In this document: positions 1 to 7,036 of the stretch, piece by piece | Position numbering within the stretch: position 1 is the stretch's first letter | Layout: the number at the start of each line of letters is the position of its first letter | DNA from: Lentisphaeria bacterium | GTDB taxonomy: Bacteria; Verrucomicrobiota; Lentisphaeria; Victivallales; Victivallaceae | DNA: 41,164 nt | Reading direction: 5' to 3' | NCBI GenBank assembly: GCA_018265615.1 | Contig: JABLYX010000047.1 | Coordinates: forward strand, 1-41,164 | Made by a program: the position numbers and the translations under genes | The notes under the pieces: model-generated | Told to the model about the DNA's origin: nothing | Database searches by the model: none | What the model saw: the letters and a program-made list of their open reading frames with translations, nothing else

Positions 1-1
1 C

Positions 2-607
2 TCGCTGACCCGCGATGAACTTGTTGACCGGTTTGAAGAGGCATTCAGGATCGAAGCCGAAGCGACACCAAACCTGATCTACAAGGAGGACGAAAACTTC
101 GATACGGTGATCGACCTTGCTGTGAAGATGCTGGATGCGGCACTGGCGAACTGGTCGGATTACTACACGATCAAAGGTGTAGCACAGGCATTCAAAGTTG
201 ATGTTCCCGGTCTGGACAAACCGTTGATTGGCGAATACGACATGGTAGTTCAGGATGGGCGTGATACCTGTATTTCGGACTGGAAAACATCCGCGACCCG
301 CTGGGGGGCGGGCAAGGTCAATCGGGACCTTCAGGCGACCGTATTTTCGTATGCCTATGAGAAGCAGAACGGCACGATTCCGCTCTTCCGCTTCGATGTG
401 ATCACCAAAACGAAGAATCCGAGTTGCGAGAGCCACTATACCAGCCGGAACTTTCACGACTTCCGGCGCTTCGAGGCGCTGGCGAATCGGGCGCAGTACG
501 CGATTAATAAAGGCGTGTTCCTGCCGAATGAAACGAGTTTTGCCTGTAACGAGTGTCCGTATCGGGATCGTTGCAGGCAGTGGCATTTAAAAAATGGAGG
601 TAAAATC
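2..607 (+). CDS. RecB-like PD-(D/E)XK nuclease, C-terminal part (5' end outside window)
   Basis: The frame is open from base 2, so the start lies upstream of the window. A GTG at 107 exists but leaves out matching upstream coding sequence (SLTRDELVDRFEEAF...). The visible part has the nuclease core of the PD-(D/E)XK fold: GEYDMVV supplies the acidic residue and ISDWKTS the (D/E)xK motif. Near the end is a cysteine cluster, CNECPYRDRC, as in the Fe-S containing RecB/Cas4/AddB-like nucleases. The family cuts DNA ends, and in mobile elements it often sits beside recombination genes. The frame has no stop before the next gene and runs on in frame to 958. I place the end at about 607 because the next gene has its own ribosome binding site there; a one-base loss at 586-588 would create a TAA directly after the RQWH residues. 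Confidence 0.72.
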
Positions 608-1332
608 ATGGGATTGATGATGAGTGAAGGCAAGTTCGTCGGGCGCGATGAAATCGCACTGGTTCCGACTCCGATAGGGACGGCCAGTTGGAAGCCGGTG
701 CCGCACATGGAGGTGATCGATGCGGTCGGTGCTGTAGTGAACTCGCGCGGCTGGCAGATTCTCGATGAGCAGTACGGATTGGCCCGTGACGGTCAGCGGA
801 TGTTTGGATTCATGCGAATCAATAAAACATATTCGCCGGAATGGAGTCGGTGCATCGGCATTCGCAATTCGCACGATCAGAGTATCGCTGTTGGACTGGC
901 GGCGGGGCTCTGCGTAAAAATGTGCAGCAACCTCATGCTGGGCGGCAGTATGTACTAAAAAGACGGCACACATCACGGATTGAGTTGGACGGCCTCGTCC
1001 TTGAAGCGGTCGAAGAACTTGAAACGGAGTTCCTGACTTTGGAAACTGTGGCCGAAGACCTGAAGATTCAGTACGTCAAGGACGATGTTGCCCGTATCGC
1101 CATTGTCAAAGCGGCGGAAGCAGGAACGGTCAACTCCTGCAACATTGTCCCGATCTTTCGGGAGTTCAAAGAGCCTCGCCATGAAGAGTTCGCTGAACCG
1201 ACTCGCTGGAGCCTGCTGAATGCCTTTACGCAGAACGCGAAGAAGTACAGCCCGGCCCGCGCCGATCAATGCTATCGCGGACAGACCCGGCTCTTCGGTC
1301 TCGACGGCCAGCCGCCGACCTTGTGGAGATGA
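608..1332 (+). pseudogene. DUF932 phage/plasmid-like protein, frameshifted
   Basis: An ATG at 608 is preceded by GGAGG at 596-600, seven bases away. The protein starts MGLMMSEGKFVGRDEIALVPTP and contains IGIRNSHDQSIAVGLAAGLCVKMCSN, a pattern I recognise from DUF932 proteins of phages and plasmids (function unknown). This frame stops at 958. The family sequence continues in another frame from about 935 as QYVLKRRHTSRI and runs to a TGA at 1330-1332, ending RLFGLDGQPPTLWR. A single deleted base near 930-945 explains the change. There is no convincing slippery heptamer before the stop, so I read it as an indel (mutation or assembly error) rather than programmed frameshifting. About 240 residues would result if repaired. 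It is followed four bases later by a zinc-ribbon gene. Confidence 0.68.
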
Positions 1333-1336
1333 GAGA

Positions 1337-1627
1337 ATGAAAATCTCCTGCCCGCATTGTGGCGCATCTGCCCGGCCAGTCACCCGGGTGCAGGAGGCGG
1401 CTTCGGTGCTCGGCATTGTAACCGGAGGTGTTGCCGGTTTTATCGCTGCATTGCGTGAAACAGACGGTTGCGGTTCGATTGAACGTTCCGCTGTCGTCAT
1501 CTTGAGCGTATTGGGGAGCGCGTCTTTCGGCGGGATCACCGGCTCCCGAGTCGGCAAGCTGATTGATGAGCAAGCCGTCAGGCAGTATCGGTGTCCGAAG
1601 TGCCTGAAAGAGTTCCGGTTGTCTTGA
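1337..1627 (+). CDS. Small zinc-ribbon protein with glycine-rich membrane segments
   Basis: A 96-residue protein starting MKISCPHCGASARP. The start at 1337 is chosen because it begins directly before the first CPHC knuckle and lies four bases after the preceding stop; the longer open frame upstream overlaps the DUF932 gene. A second CxxC (CPKC) near the C-terminus completes a split zinc ribbon. Between them lie two hydrophobic, glycine-rich stretches (VLGIVTGGVAGFIAAL and VVILSVLGSASFGGITGS), which resemble glycine-zipper membrane segments. The tight spacing suggests one transcript with the nuclease and DUF932 gene, ended by the terminator at 1716-1747. Function unknown. Confidence 0.62.
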   Translation: MKISCPHCGASARPVTRVQEAASVLGIVTGGVAGFIAALRETDGCGSIERSAVVILSVLGSASFGGITGSRVGKLIDEQAVRQYRCPKCLKEFRLS

Positions 1628-1715
1628 TTTTCAGGCCCCGCCAACGGAAAGGCTTCCGCTTTTTCGGACCTGCCTGAATCCCGTGTCGTCCGGGGCCGCA
1701 AGGCAAAGACGGCAA

Positions 1716-1747
1716 GCCGTGCGGACAACCTCCGCGCGGTCTTTTTT
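1716..1747 (+). terminator. Rho-independent terminator after the zinc-ribbon gene
   Basis: A ten-base stem (1716-1725 with 1731-1740, two G-U pairs) with a five-base loop CAACC is followed by CTTTTTT. It closes the nuclease-DUF932-zinc ribbon transcript. Confidence 0.8.
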
Positions 1748-1770
1748 CACAACCATTTGATACTGTAACC

Positions 1771-1799
1771 TTGACAACAGAATGAAAGGAGGTTATGTT
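1771..1799 (+). promoter_or_regulatory. Promoter of the structured RNA gene
   Basis: A perfect TTGACA (1771-1776) is followed after exactly 17 bases by TATGTT (1794-1799). The predicted start, about 1806, falls directly before the first hairpin of the RNA. An AAAGGAGG sequence in the spacer (about 1785-1792) precedes a 10-codon ORF, which I consider incidental because it would lie at or upstream of the transcript start. Confidence 0.55.
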
Positions 1800-1805
1800 A
1801 CGAGC

Positions 1806-2069
1806 ACGGCTTTCTGAAGCCGGTTGATTTAAAACCGTATATTTTCAGCAAAATACACTCGTAAACCCGCCAAGTGAACCTTGTTATTTTGCCCTTGCAA
1901 AGATTCTGGAAATACCGGTAGGATTGTGTCTTCACATCTTACCGGGCGCTTCCTCATGCTTGCAAGGCAGGTTCTTGGCGGGACCTTCGAGTGTACATCT
2001 GGAAGCGTCCGCCTTTAAAAATTGTACCTCGGATTGCTTCACGATGATCGTTTATCGTGAAGCTTTTTT
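1806..2069 (+). ncRNA. Candidate structured noncoding RNA, family not recognised
   Basis: About 264 nt lie between a promoter-like sequence and a strong terminator, with no convincing protein gene. Visible helices are: a 5' hairpin 1807-1812/1817-1822 with loop TCTG; a long outer helix of CCCGCCAAG (1866-1874) and GAACCT (1876-1881) with AGGTTC and TTGGCGGG (1969-1982); inside it GCCCTTGCAA (1891-1900) with TTGCAAGGC (1960-1968); and inside that a hairpin 1915-1928/1933-1945 with loop TCTT. A further hairpin around 1980-2013 uses GGCGGGAC against GTCCGCC and so competes with the outer helix for 1978-1982, as in a switch. The terminator stem is at 2036-2063. It could be a trans-acting element RNA or the leader of the gene at 2176. 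I could not match it to 6S, tmRNA, SRP, RNase P or a retron RNA. Confidence 0.6.
2036..2069 (+). terminator. Rho-independent terminator of the structured RNA
   Basis: A perfect ten-base stem GCTTCACGAT/ATCGTGAAGC with an eight-base loop is followed by six T residues (2064-2069). Confidence 0.85.
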
Positions 2070-2175
2070 ATATCCATATTTTACGCTTCACGGATACCCA
2101 TATTATCACAAAGGAGGTAATGAATTTCTATTGTTTGGTCCCAATGTGTTTAACTTAAATTGAAAGGATGTTATT

Positions 2176-2697
2176 ATGCTCTCACAAAGTAATACAGAAA
2201 CCGAAAACGCGTCCAAGCAAGACCGGGTTTTGGTCGTCACTGATGTAAAATCGCAGACCTTTTTCGTCATGCTCGGAGTCGGTGCGGTAATCGCATCATT
2301 TATGGGACTGTTCATTATCGGTATTCCGCTTGCCATCATATGTTTCTATCGTTACAAAGTACTAAAGGATGGCATTGTATTAAATCTTGATACGGGAAGA
2401 TTGCAATTTCCCGGAGGACAAATTGCGGCTAATCAAATTACCGATTATCTGAGTAAGGATTTTATCTTACAGATGTTCAAGCGTTTCGATATAGCCGTCA
2501 ATGATATTCAGATTATTAACAAGAAAGTCAATGTCAGCGTTGATGATAAAGGGAAACCGACTTATCGGTACACGTTACAACTTTCCGGTAAATTTGGCAG
2601 TGCTGCAGTTACCTTCATCGATGAGGGTAAATGTGACCAATGTTTTGCAATGATCGCTCAAGCTAACAATATGGGTATTCCGGTTGTCAACCGCTGA
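2176..2697 (+). CDS. Orphan membrane protein of the element
   Basis: A 173-residue protein I do not recognise. The ATG at 2176 follows AAAGGA at 2162-2167. Residues about 29-57 form a long hydrophobic stretch (FFVMLGVGAVIASFMGLFIIGIPLAIICF) that could be one long or two tight membrane segments, so the protein is probably anchored with its larger C-terminal part on one side. That part contains YKVLKDGIVLNLDTGRL and a polar domain with two late cysteines (CDQC). The gene is clearly AT-richer than the chromosomal genes. It lies about 106 bases after the terminator of the structured RNA, and a second terminator follows at 2888-2936. Function unknown; a phage-defence or element-maintenance role is possible but unsupported. 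Confidence 0.6.
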   Translation: MLSQSNTETENASKQDRVLVVTDVKSQTFFVMLGVGAVIASFMGLFIIGIPLAIICFYRYKVLKDGIVLNLDTGRLQFPGGQIAANQITDYLSKDFILQMFKRFDIAVNDIQIINKKVNVSVDDKGKPTYRYTLQLSGKFGSAAVTFIDEGKCDQCFAMIAQANNMGIPVVNR

Positions 2698-2936
2698 TAC
2701 TTCTCTTGCGAGCATTCAAGCATAGCTTAGAAATATTTTGGACACATTGCTGATCCGGCAGCAGCCATGATGTTCTTCGCGCCTCCCGGCTGGTGTGATA
2801 TTTTCTCAACGCACCCATCTTGTGAACGGCGGATCGAACACCTGAGACAGATTCTTGGGAGCCGATAGAACAAATCAAACATCAGTAAGATACTGCGGTT
2901 TTCTCAACAGGGAAACGCAGTATCTGTTTTATTTTT
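2698..2936 (+). ncRNA. Weak candidate for a second small RNA (intergenic region)
   Basis: No believable protein gene lies in this stretch. A weak promoter match TTGCGA (2706-2711), 16 bases, TAGAAA (2728-2733) precedes about 200 nt that end in a strong terminator. Local pairings include TGCTG with CAGCA near 2758-2775 and CAGCC with a downstream GGCTG. It may instead be the 3' untranslated region of the membrane protein gene or decayed sequence. Confidence 0.25.
2888..2936 (+). terminator. Rho-independent terminator
   Basis: Perfect ten-base stem AGATACTGCG (2888-2897) with CGCAGTATCT (2916-2925), partly extended inwards, followed by GTTTTATTTTT. The T tract is on the plus strand only, so it ends plus-strand transcription before the convergent gene at 2935-3399. 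Confidence 0.8.
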
Positions 2937-3399
2937 ACCATCGATCCGGATGAGGACGGCGATGCGAAAGTTGAGGATGCTTGCCGACAATCACTCGCCA
3001 GTCATCGTCCGAAAATTGATGAATATACGGGCATAGTGCCGCCAGAAATGGGCAACCAAGCAGCAGGCTCAACCAGATTTCCGAAGACAACTCGCAAAGA
3101 ATTTTTCTTGGGCAGTTCCAAGCGAAATCAGGTCTGGCTTTCAATAGGAACCAGAGCTCACATTCATCAAATTCCTGCCAGGGGATATCATATTCCCGGA
3201 GGTCATCGCTTTTACATAGTTCTCTGGTTCGTTTTTTTCGGCAGATTTCGTCTATAATCCCTTCCATCCACGGGAGCATACGGTTAAGAATCGGTCTGGA
3301 AGATTGTTTGCATTCCAAGAGGAATGAAATAGAACCTTGGTTTATCGAATTTGCTGATTTTTCAGCTTCAAGCAGGCTGTAGAATTGATCTTTTTTCAT
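2935..3399 (-). CDS. Short W/P repeat protein
   Basis: A 154-residue protein starting MKKDQFYSLLEAEKSANSIN. The C-terminal half contains three degenerate repeats of about 27 residues built on a W-x-x-L-L-x(3)-P-x-hydrophobic-A-x-x-C pattern: LWFLLKARPDFAWNC, IWLSLLLGCPFLAALC and DWRVIVGKHPQLSHR. I associate tandem W...LL..PQFA..C repeats with larger repeat proteins in Lentisphaerae-type genomes, but I cannot name the family and function is unknown. The chain ends within what looks like a further repeat (HPDRW), so it may be a truncated member. A promoter lies upstream at 3436-3463. No signal peptide or membrane segment is evident. Confidence 0.55.
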   Translation of the reverse strand: MKKDQFYSLLEAEKSANSINQGSISFLLECKQSSRPILNRMLPWMEGIIDEICRKKRTRELCKSDDLREYDIPWQEFDECELWFLLKARPDFAWNCPRKILCELSSEIWLSLLLGCPFLAALCPYIHQFSDDDWRVIVGKHPQLSHRRPHPDRW

Positions 3400-3435
3400 C
3401 GTTTTCCATCATATTTGTCATTGTGCTTAAGAGTA

Positions 3436-3463
3436 AATATAAATTTCACACAAAAACAGTAAA
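3436..3463 (-). promoter_or_regulatory. Promoter of the repeat-protein gene
   Basis: Read on the minus strand: TTTACT (3463-3458), 16 bases, TATATT (3441-3436), about 35-40 bases before the ATG at 3399. Confidence 0.45.
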
Positions 3464-3494
3464 TATTTTCTGTAAATTGTACTCATTTTTTTAT

Positions 3495-4145
3495 TTAAAA
3501 ATGATCTCCGCAAAGCGGAATACGGCTGAGGCCATAACTTCGGACGCCTTCTGATTTGCTATTCAGTTTGGCCCGATAGCTGATCCAGTTCAGGGCATTT
3601 TCCATTTGCTCTTTCGCTCCCGGTTTGTTCTTTCGGATTGTGATTGCCGACAAGGACCTCGATGAACGCTGATCCTGCCTGTCATATCGTTCGGCCTCGG
3701 GAATGTCGCAATGAACATACCGGGAACAGGAATCCACGCCTAACCTGCCTGTGATCAACTTGTTCAATCTGTCGGCCATTCCAAAGCCGTTTTGAACATG
3801 TTGTCCATCTGCAATGACAACCACGTGTGCGTGATCCTGTTTCTGTTTATTTCCCGGAGCCGTTTCCCTTACCCAGCCTGCCTGTGTAAGAATCCCGCGA
3901 TTACTCTGAGTTTTGCGCAAAGCATTCAAACTTTCTCCGATGATCTTGCCGAAATCATTCTTATCCACCTCCTCCGGCGTGGAAACCGTCATGCAGACGA
4001 CCGTCACCTTGGAACGGTGCTCAAGCATATATTCCAACCTCTTCTGCAAGCCCTCCTGAATCGTCCCGTTGATCCCTTGTTCCGCATTGGCCTGAACCGG
4101 ATAACCATGGAACTCCGACGAGTAAACCTTTTTGCTCCTGCCCAT
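3495..4145 (-). CDS. Inovirus Gp2 / YagK-YfjJ-like replication protein
   Basis: A 216-residue protein starting MGRSKKVYSSEFHGYPVQ. The centre carries H105-A-H107 in the context DHAHVVVIADG, the HUH-type metal-binding motif of rolling-circle initiators as written in the inovirus Gp2/YagK-YfjJ family. Near the C-terminus GVRSYGLSR matches the R-S-F/Y-G-x-S-R ending typical of that family. Members are encoded by filamentous phages, satellites and integrated elements and are thought to nick the origin. The catalytic tyrosine is not certain; candidates are Y163 or Y174-region tyrosines downstream of the HUH. AT-rich direct repeats lie just upstream of the gene at 4192-4235, a plausible origin. I am fairly sure of the family, less of activity. 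Confidence 0.66.
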   Translation of the reverse strand: MGRSKKVYSSEFHGYPVQANAEQGINGTIQEGLQKRLEYMLEHRSKVTVVCMTVSTPEEVDKNDFGKIIGESLNALRKTQSNRGILTQAGWVRETAPGNKQKQDHAHVVVIADGQHVQNGFGMADRLNKLITGRLGVDSCSRYVHCDIPEAERYDRQDQRSSRSLSAITIRKNKPGAKEQMENALNWISYRAKLNSKSEGVRSYGLSRIPLCGDHF

Positions 4146-4191
4146 ATTTTATCCCTTATAATTCATTATGATCCAACTTATCTATTATCTC

Positions 4192-4235
4192 TTATATCTT
4201 AGCTTTTATATTAGCTTATATTACTTTATATTAGC
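4192..4235. repeat. AT-rich direct repeats upstream of the rep-like gene (possible origin)
   Basis: Four near-identical units follow one another: TTATATCTTAGC (4192-4203), TTATATTAGC (4206-4215), TTATATTAC (4216-4224) and TTATATTAGC (4226-4235), with a period of about 10. They sit 47 bases before the start of the HUH protein gene, in a 298-bp gene-free AT-rich region (4146-4443). They could be iterons, a protein-binding array or simply promoter sequence. Confidence 0.5.
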
Positions 4236-4417
4236 TCTCTATAAAAACCTGCCAACGCAATCCCTGTATCGATAGGCAAGGAGAAATCCATTTCGCTGTA
4301 CAGCCTCATAAAAATAAGATTATGCCTTTTCCGACTTAAGTACATATTATAGATGGAAGAATGAAAAATAATTCAAGGGAACAGACGGGCTTTTATTAAT
4401 TACTTCCGGCTGCCATC

Positions 4418-4443
4418 GCATACGCCGCTAGGAGGGCGTATGC
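4418..4443 (+). promoter_or_regulatory. Hairpin presenting the ribosome binding site of the AlpA-like gene
   Basis: A perfect nine-base inverted repeat GCATACGCC (4418-4426) and GGCGTATGC (4435-4443) directly abuts the ATG at 4444. The eight-base loop plus first stem base holds AGGAGG (4430-4435). As DNA it is a symmetric operator; as RNA it would put the ribosome binding site in a hairpin loop. Either could give feedback control. Confidence 0.6.
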
Positions 4444-4788
4444 ATGAATCAATCAACCATATCCATGAAAACCGTTCGCATGTTTAAACGCATTATGCGC
4501 CCATTGGCAGAGGAAGGCATTATTTCTCTTCCAGAATATAATGAGGCCATTTCACAACTGACAAGCCTGGCTGAGCACGGGATAGCCAGACCTGCCATTG
4601 TTCCCAAATTGGTCGATCAACGGGAAGCCGCTGAAATGCTGAAGATAGGACTCTCAAACTTCAAAAAGCTGGAAGCAGCCGGAGCTTTTTCGTTCAAACG
4701 CAAGATGGTCGGATCGGCGGTCCGTTACCGCAACACCGACATCATCGCCTATATCGAGTCAACTGACGATTCGGCTGATCTGGCTTGA
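4444..4788 (+). CDS. AlpA/excisionase-like helix-turn-helix protein
   Basis: A 114-residue protein. Residues about 58-106 hold a winged-helix DNA-binding domain of the MerR/AlpA type: REAAEMLKIGLSNFKKLEAAGAF is the helix-turn-helix, and VRYRNTDIIAYIES the conserved end seen in excisionase-like proteins. Such proteins regulate integrase or replication genes, or act as recombination directionality factors. The start is fixed by AGGAGG at 4430-4435 inside a hairpin that touches the ATG. Its last 40 bases overlap tail-to-tail with the convergent ATPase gene (stop at 4749), which is unusual and suggests mutual control. Confidence 0.7.
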   Translation: MNQSTISMKTVRMFKRIMRPLAEEGIISLPEYNEAISQLTSLAEHGIARPAIVPKLVDQREAAEMLKIGLSNFKKLEAAGAFSFKRKMVGSAVRYRNTDIIAYIESTDDSADLA

Positions 4789-6893
4789 AGCGCCTTTTCT
4801 ATCGAACTCTTGCTTACCCCGAAATGCTCCGCGACTTCCTGCACCGTCATTGTTCTGCGCAAAGCCGACGCCTGCAGTCGCCGCCCTTCTTTCGACAGGG
4901 ATTTCCAAGCCCCCTTGCCGGCCTGCTCGGCTCCAATGATCCAATGGGGTTGACGCCCCAGTACCAAAGTTATCGTCATCGGCTGACGTTGATCCTTACC
5001 GCCGCGATTTTTGGGAATGGAAATATCGAAGGTAAGATGATCGGAAACCATATCCGGAGAGCTTGGCCTTTCGATACTAATGCGGGCCGGAGCATCGTTG
5101 GCGATAAGGGTGGTTCCCTGCATACGCGCGCCGCCATACTCGTGGTGAAGCAGTAGAACGGTAATGCCCTGACGATTCAGTTCTTCGATCCAGCGCCGGA
5201 TTTGCGGCCAGTTGTCCCGCTGATCCCCCACAGTGCCAGAAAGTTTCAACAGATGATCCAGAATCAACATGCCAACCGGAACAGGTGTTTCACCGCTATT
5301 TAACGCTTTGTCGATAAGAGAATTGATTTTCTCCATCCCGTCCGTAAGCAAATTCAGGTCACGAACCGACTCGATCAAAAAGTTCTTGCTCTTCCGATAT
5401 ATTTTACCCAGAAGGTCACGGCGTTCCATCAGAAGGTCAGGTGTCATTTCGTCATCCGTGATATAAAGGACTTTTGTCCCGCGGGACCGTACGCGCCAGT
5501 TATGGAAGAGTTTTCCCCGCGAAGCAACTGCCATGCCGACTGCCATTGCCAGATAACTTTTACCGACTCCGGCTTCTCCGCTCAAAAGCGCCCAGGAATT
5601 TTTTCTCAGAAATGGTTCAATCAGGTAGGGGCTGGCGGAATTCTTTTTACCGATCTGTTTCAGGTAATCATTCAACTCATGCAGCAGAACGTCCGGAATG
5701 TCAACTCCTTCTCCTTGGCAGCGGCAGAGCAATTCGCCCGGGCTCAGAATTCGGATGTCGTTTTCCTTGTAATTCCGGTTTGTCCTTCTCGGAAATACCA
5801 CAAAGCGAATTTTCTGTTCTGCGCTGCGCGGCATGGCGGCATAGAGAGTCGCTAATTCCGTTAGACTGCGTTTTTCATTTTCCTCACCAAATTTAAAAAT
5901 ATAGATGTCGCGATCCGAAACTGGTGCCCAATCCGTATAATCAGGGATGCTGAACCCGCCCACGGGCACACACCAAATGGCATCTCCAAGCGGATATTGA
6001 GCCAGATAGTGATCCTGGGTCAGCTTCAGGACAAGATTGTGGAGCAAATCGCCATATGATTCCGGCATTGTTTTCGGCGGATATGGATGCGAGGTAACGC
6101 CGTTCCGGTCAGTCTGGAAGAGTTGGTCTGCATACATCTCTTCTGGAAAATCCAACCTCAAATCATCGATCAGACGCCGCAGGGGCACATGAAGCTGATT
6201 GTTCCAGAGATCCCGTTCAAGTTCGTATGCGATCTTGAAGTTTTCAGTGAGCAGAATCGGCCGTTTTTCAGCCGTTGCGCCGCATTCAACAAGCTGATGG
6301 TTGAACAACGGAAATCTCTCGCCAGAGTATCCTTTTAGCCAGCTGTAATGTGCGCCGGACTTTGTCGAGAAATCGGCCCATTCTTCATTGTTCCGCAAAC
6401 TATTTCTGATATTAAAACAGTTGCAGTTGGATTCAAACAAATCGGAGAATCTGGCTTCTTCATTAATTTTTTCCGCGAGACGAGCTTCCCCAAAGTGACG
6501 CAACAGGTCTCTCAAGGCGTCAGTGAATTCCAGATGATTGTCCACCGCATAAATCTGGAAATACGGGAAAGTATTTCCGACAGGCTGAATTGCTGCATCA
6601 TAAAACGAAGGGTTGCGTACGGATTGCCAATCCGACTGCCCGGCTCTGAGAGCACTCAATCCTGCTTGAGTTTGCGGGCGGCTTCGCGTTGCTGCAAAAA
6701 GGGACGAAGATAGAGGAGTTGACGCGAGCTTGCTTTCGACGATATGCAGCCCGAGATAGCATCGCTGAAGATTCTCATCAACTTTGGAGGCGGCGGTTAT
6801 CGTTTCATAGATTCGGCAGGCATATTCCCGCAGCCGTTCCGGGATCAGGTTTGCCCGCGAAAGATCCAGTAATTTATCATGTAATATATTCAT
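4749..6893 (-). CDS. RepA-like P-loop ATPase (AAA_25 type) with C-terminal HTH
   Basis: A 714-residue protein. The Walker A motif SGEAGVGKS ends near K445-S446, and VGMLILDH is the Walker B strand with the catalytic-type aspartate, followed by LLLHHEYGGARMQGTT. This is the RecA-like fold of the AAA_25/RepA helicase group found in plasmids and integrative elements, which loads at or unwinds replication origins. About 400 residues before the ATPase have no motif I recognise. The C-terminus has a small helix-turn-helix (VQEVAEHFGVSKSSIEKALQA). Start ATG at 6893 follows AT-rich DNA with direct repeats (6965-7030). It overlaps the AlpA-like gene by 40 bases at its 3' end. Likely the replication or maintenance ATPase of the element. 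Confidence 0.7.
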   Translation of the reverse strand: MNILHDKLLDLSRANLIPERLREYACRIYETITAASKVDENLQRCYLGLHIVESKLASTPLSSSLFAATRSRPQTQAGLSALRAGQSDWQSVRNPSFYDAAIQPVGNTFPYFQIYAVDNHLEFTDALRDLLRHFGEARLAEKINEEARFSDLFESNCNCFNIRNSLRNNEEWADFSTKSGAHYSWLKGYSGERFPLFNHQLVECGATAEKRPILLTENFKIAYELERDLWNNQLHVPLRRLIDDLRLDFPEEMYADQLFQTDRNGVTSHPYPPKTMPESYGDLLHNLVLKLTQDHYLAQYPLGDAIWCVPVGGFSIPDYTDWAPVSDRDIYIFKFGEENEKRSLTELATLYAAMPRSAEQKIRFVVFPRRTNRNYKENDIRILSPGELLCRCQGEGVDIPDVLLHELNDYLKQIGKKNSASPYLIEPFLRKNSWALLSGEAGVGKSYLAMAVGMAVASRGKLFHNWRVRSRGTKVLYITDDEMTPDLLMERRDLLGKIYRKSKNFLIESVRDLNLLTDGMEKINSLIDKALNSGETPVPVGMLILDHLLKLSGTVGDQRDNWPQIRRWIEELNRQGITVLLLHHEYGGARMQGTTLIANDAPARISIERPSSPDMVSDHLTFDISIPKNRGGKDQRQPMTITLVLGRQPHWIIGAEQAGKGAWKSLSKEGRRLQASALRRTMTVQEVAEHFGVSKSSIEKALQARSAESSVDSI

Positions 6894-6964
6894 ATTCCGT
6901 ACATATGAGCTTGATGCTGGTAATTATTAATTAAACCATACCATAAAAAGCCATATTTTCAATT

Positions 6965-7030
6965 ATAAAACCCGTAAATATATTTTTTTTATAATTTAAA
7001 ATCCGTAAAATTACATATAAAACCCATAAT
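6965..7030. repeat. AT-rich direct repeats between ATPase and integrase genes
   Basis: Three spaced copies of an ATAAAACCCGTAAA-like unit occur at 6965-6978 (ATAAAACCCGTAAA), 6996-7010 (TTTAAAATCCGTAAA) and 7017-7030 (ATAAAACCCATAAT), roughly 30 and 22 bases apart. They may be protein-binding sites for replication or integrase-arm binding. Confidence 0.4.
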
Positions 7031-7036
7031 GATAAA

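Noticed and set aside
925..960. Programmed ribosomal frameshift in the DUF932 gene
   Set aside because: The A-rich run follows the stop codon of the first frame and no slippery heptamer plus downstream structure is evident before it.
1795..1827. Ten-codon ORF after AAAGGAGG
   Set aside because: The start codon lies within the -10 box of the RNA promoter and only two bases after the ribosome binding site sequence; translation is unlikely.
1806..2069. Retron-type RNA
   Set aside because: No reverse transcriptase gene is adjacent and the fold lacks the expected paired ends flanking two separate regions.
2120..2158. Twelve-codon ORF after AAGGAGG upstream of the membrane protein gene
   Set aside because: The ribosome binding site is only two bases from the ATG, too close for good initiation. 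A leader peptide role cannot be excluded.
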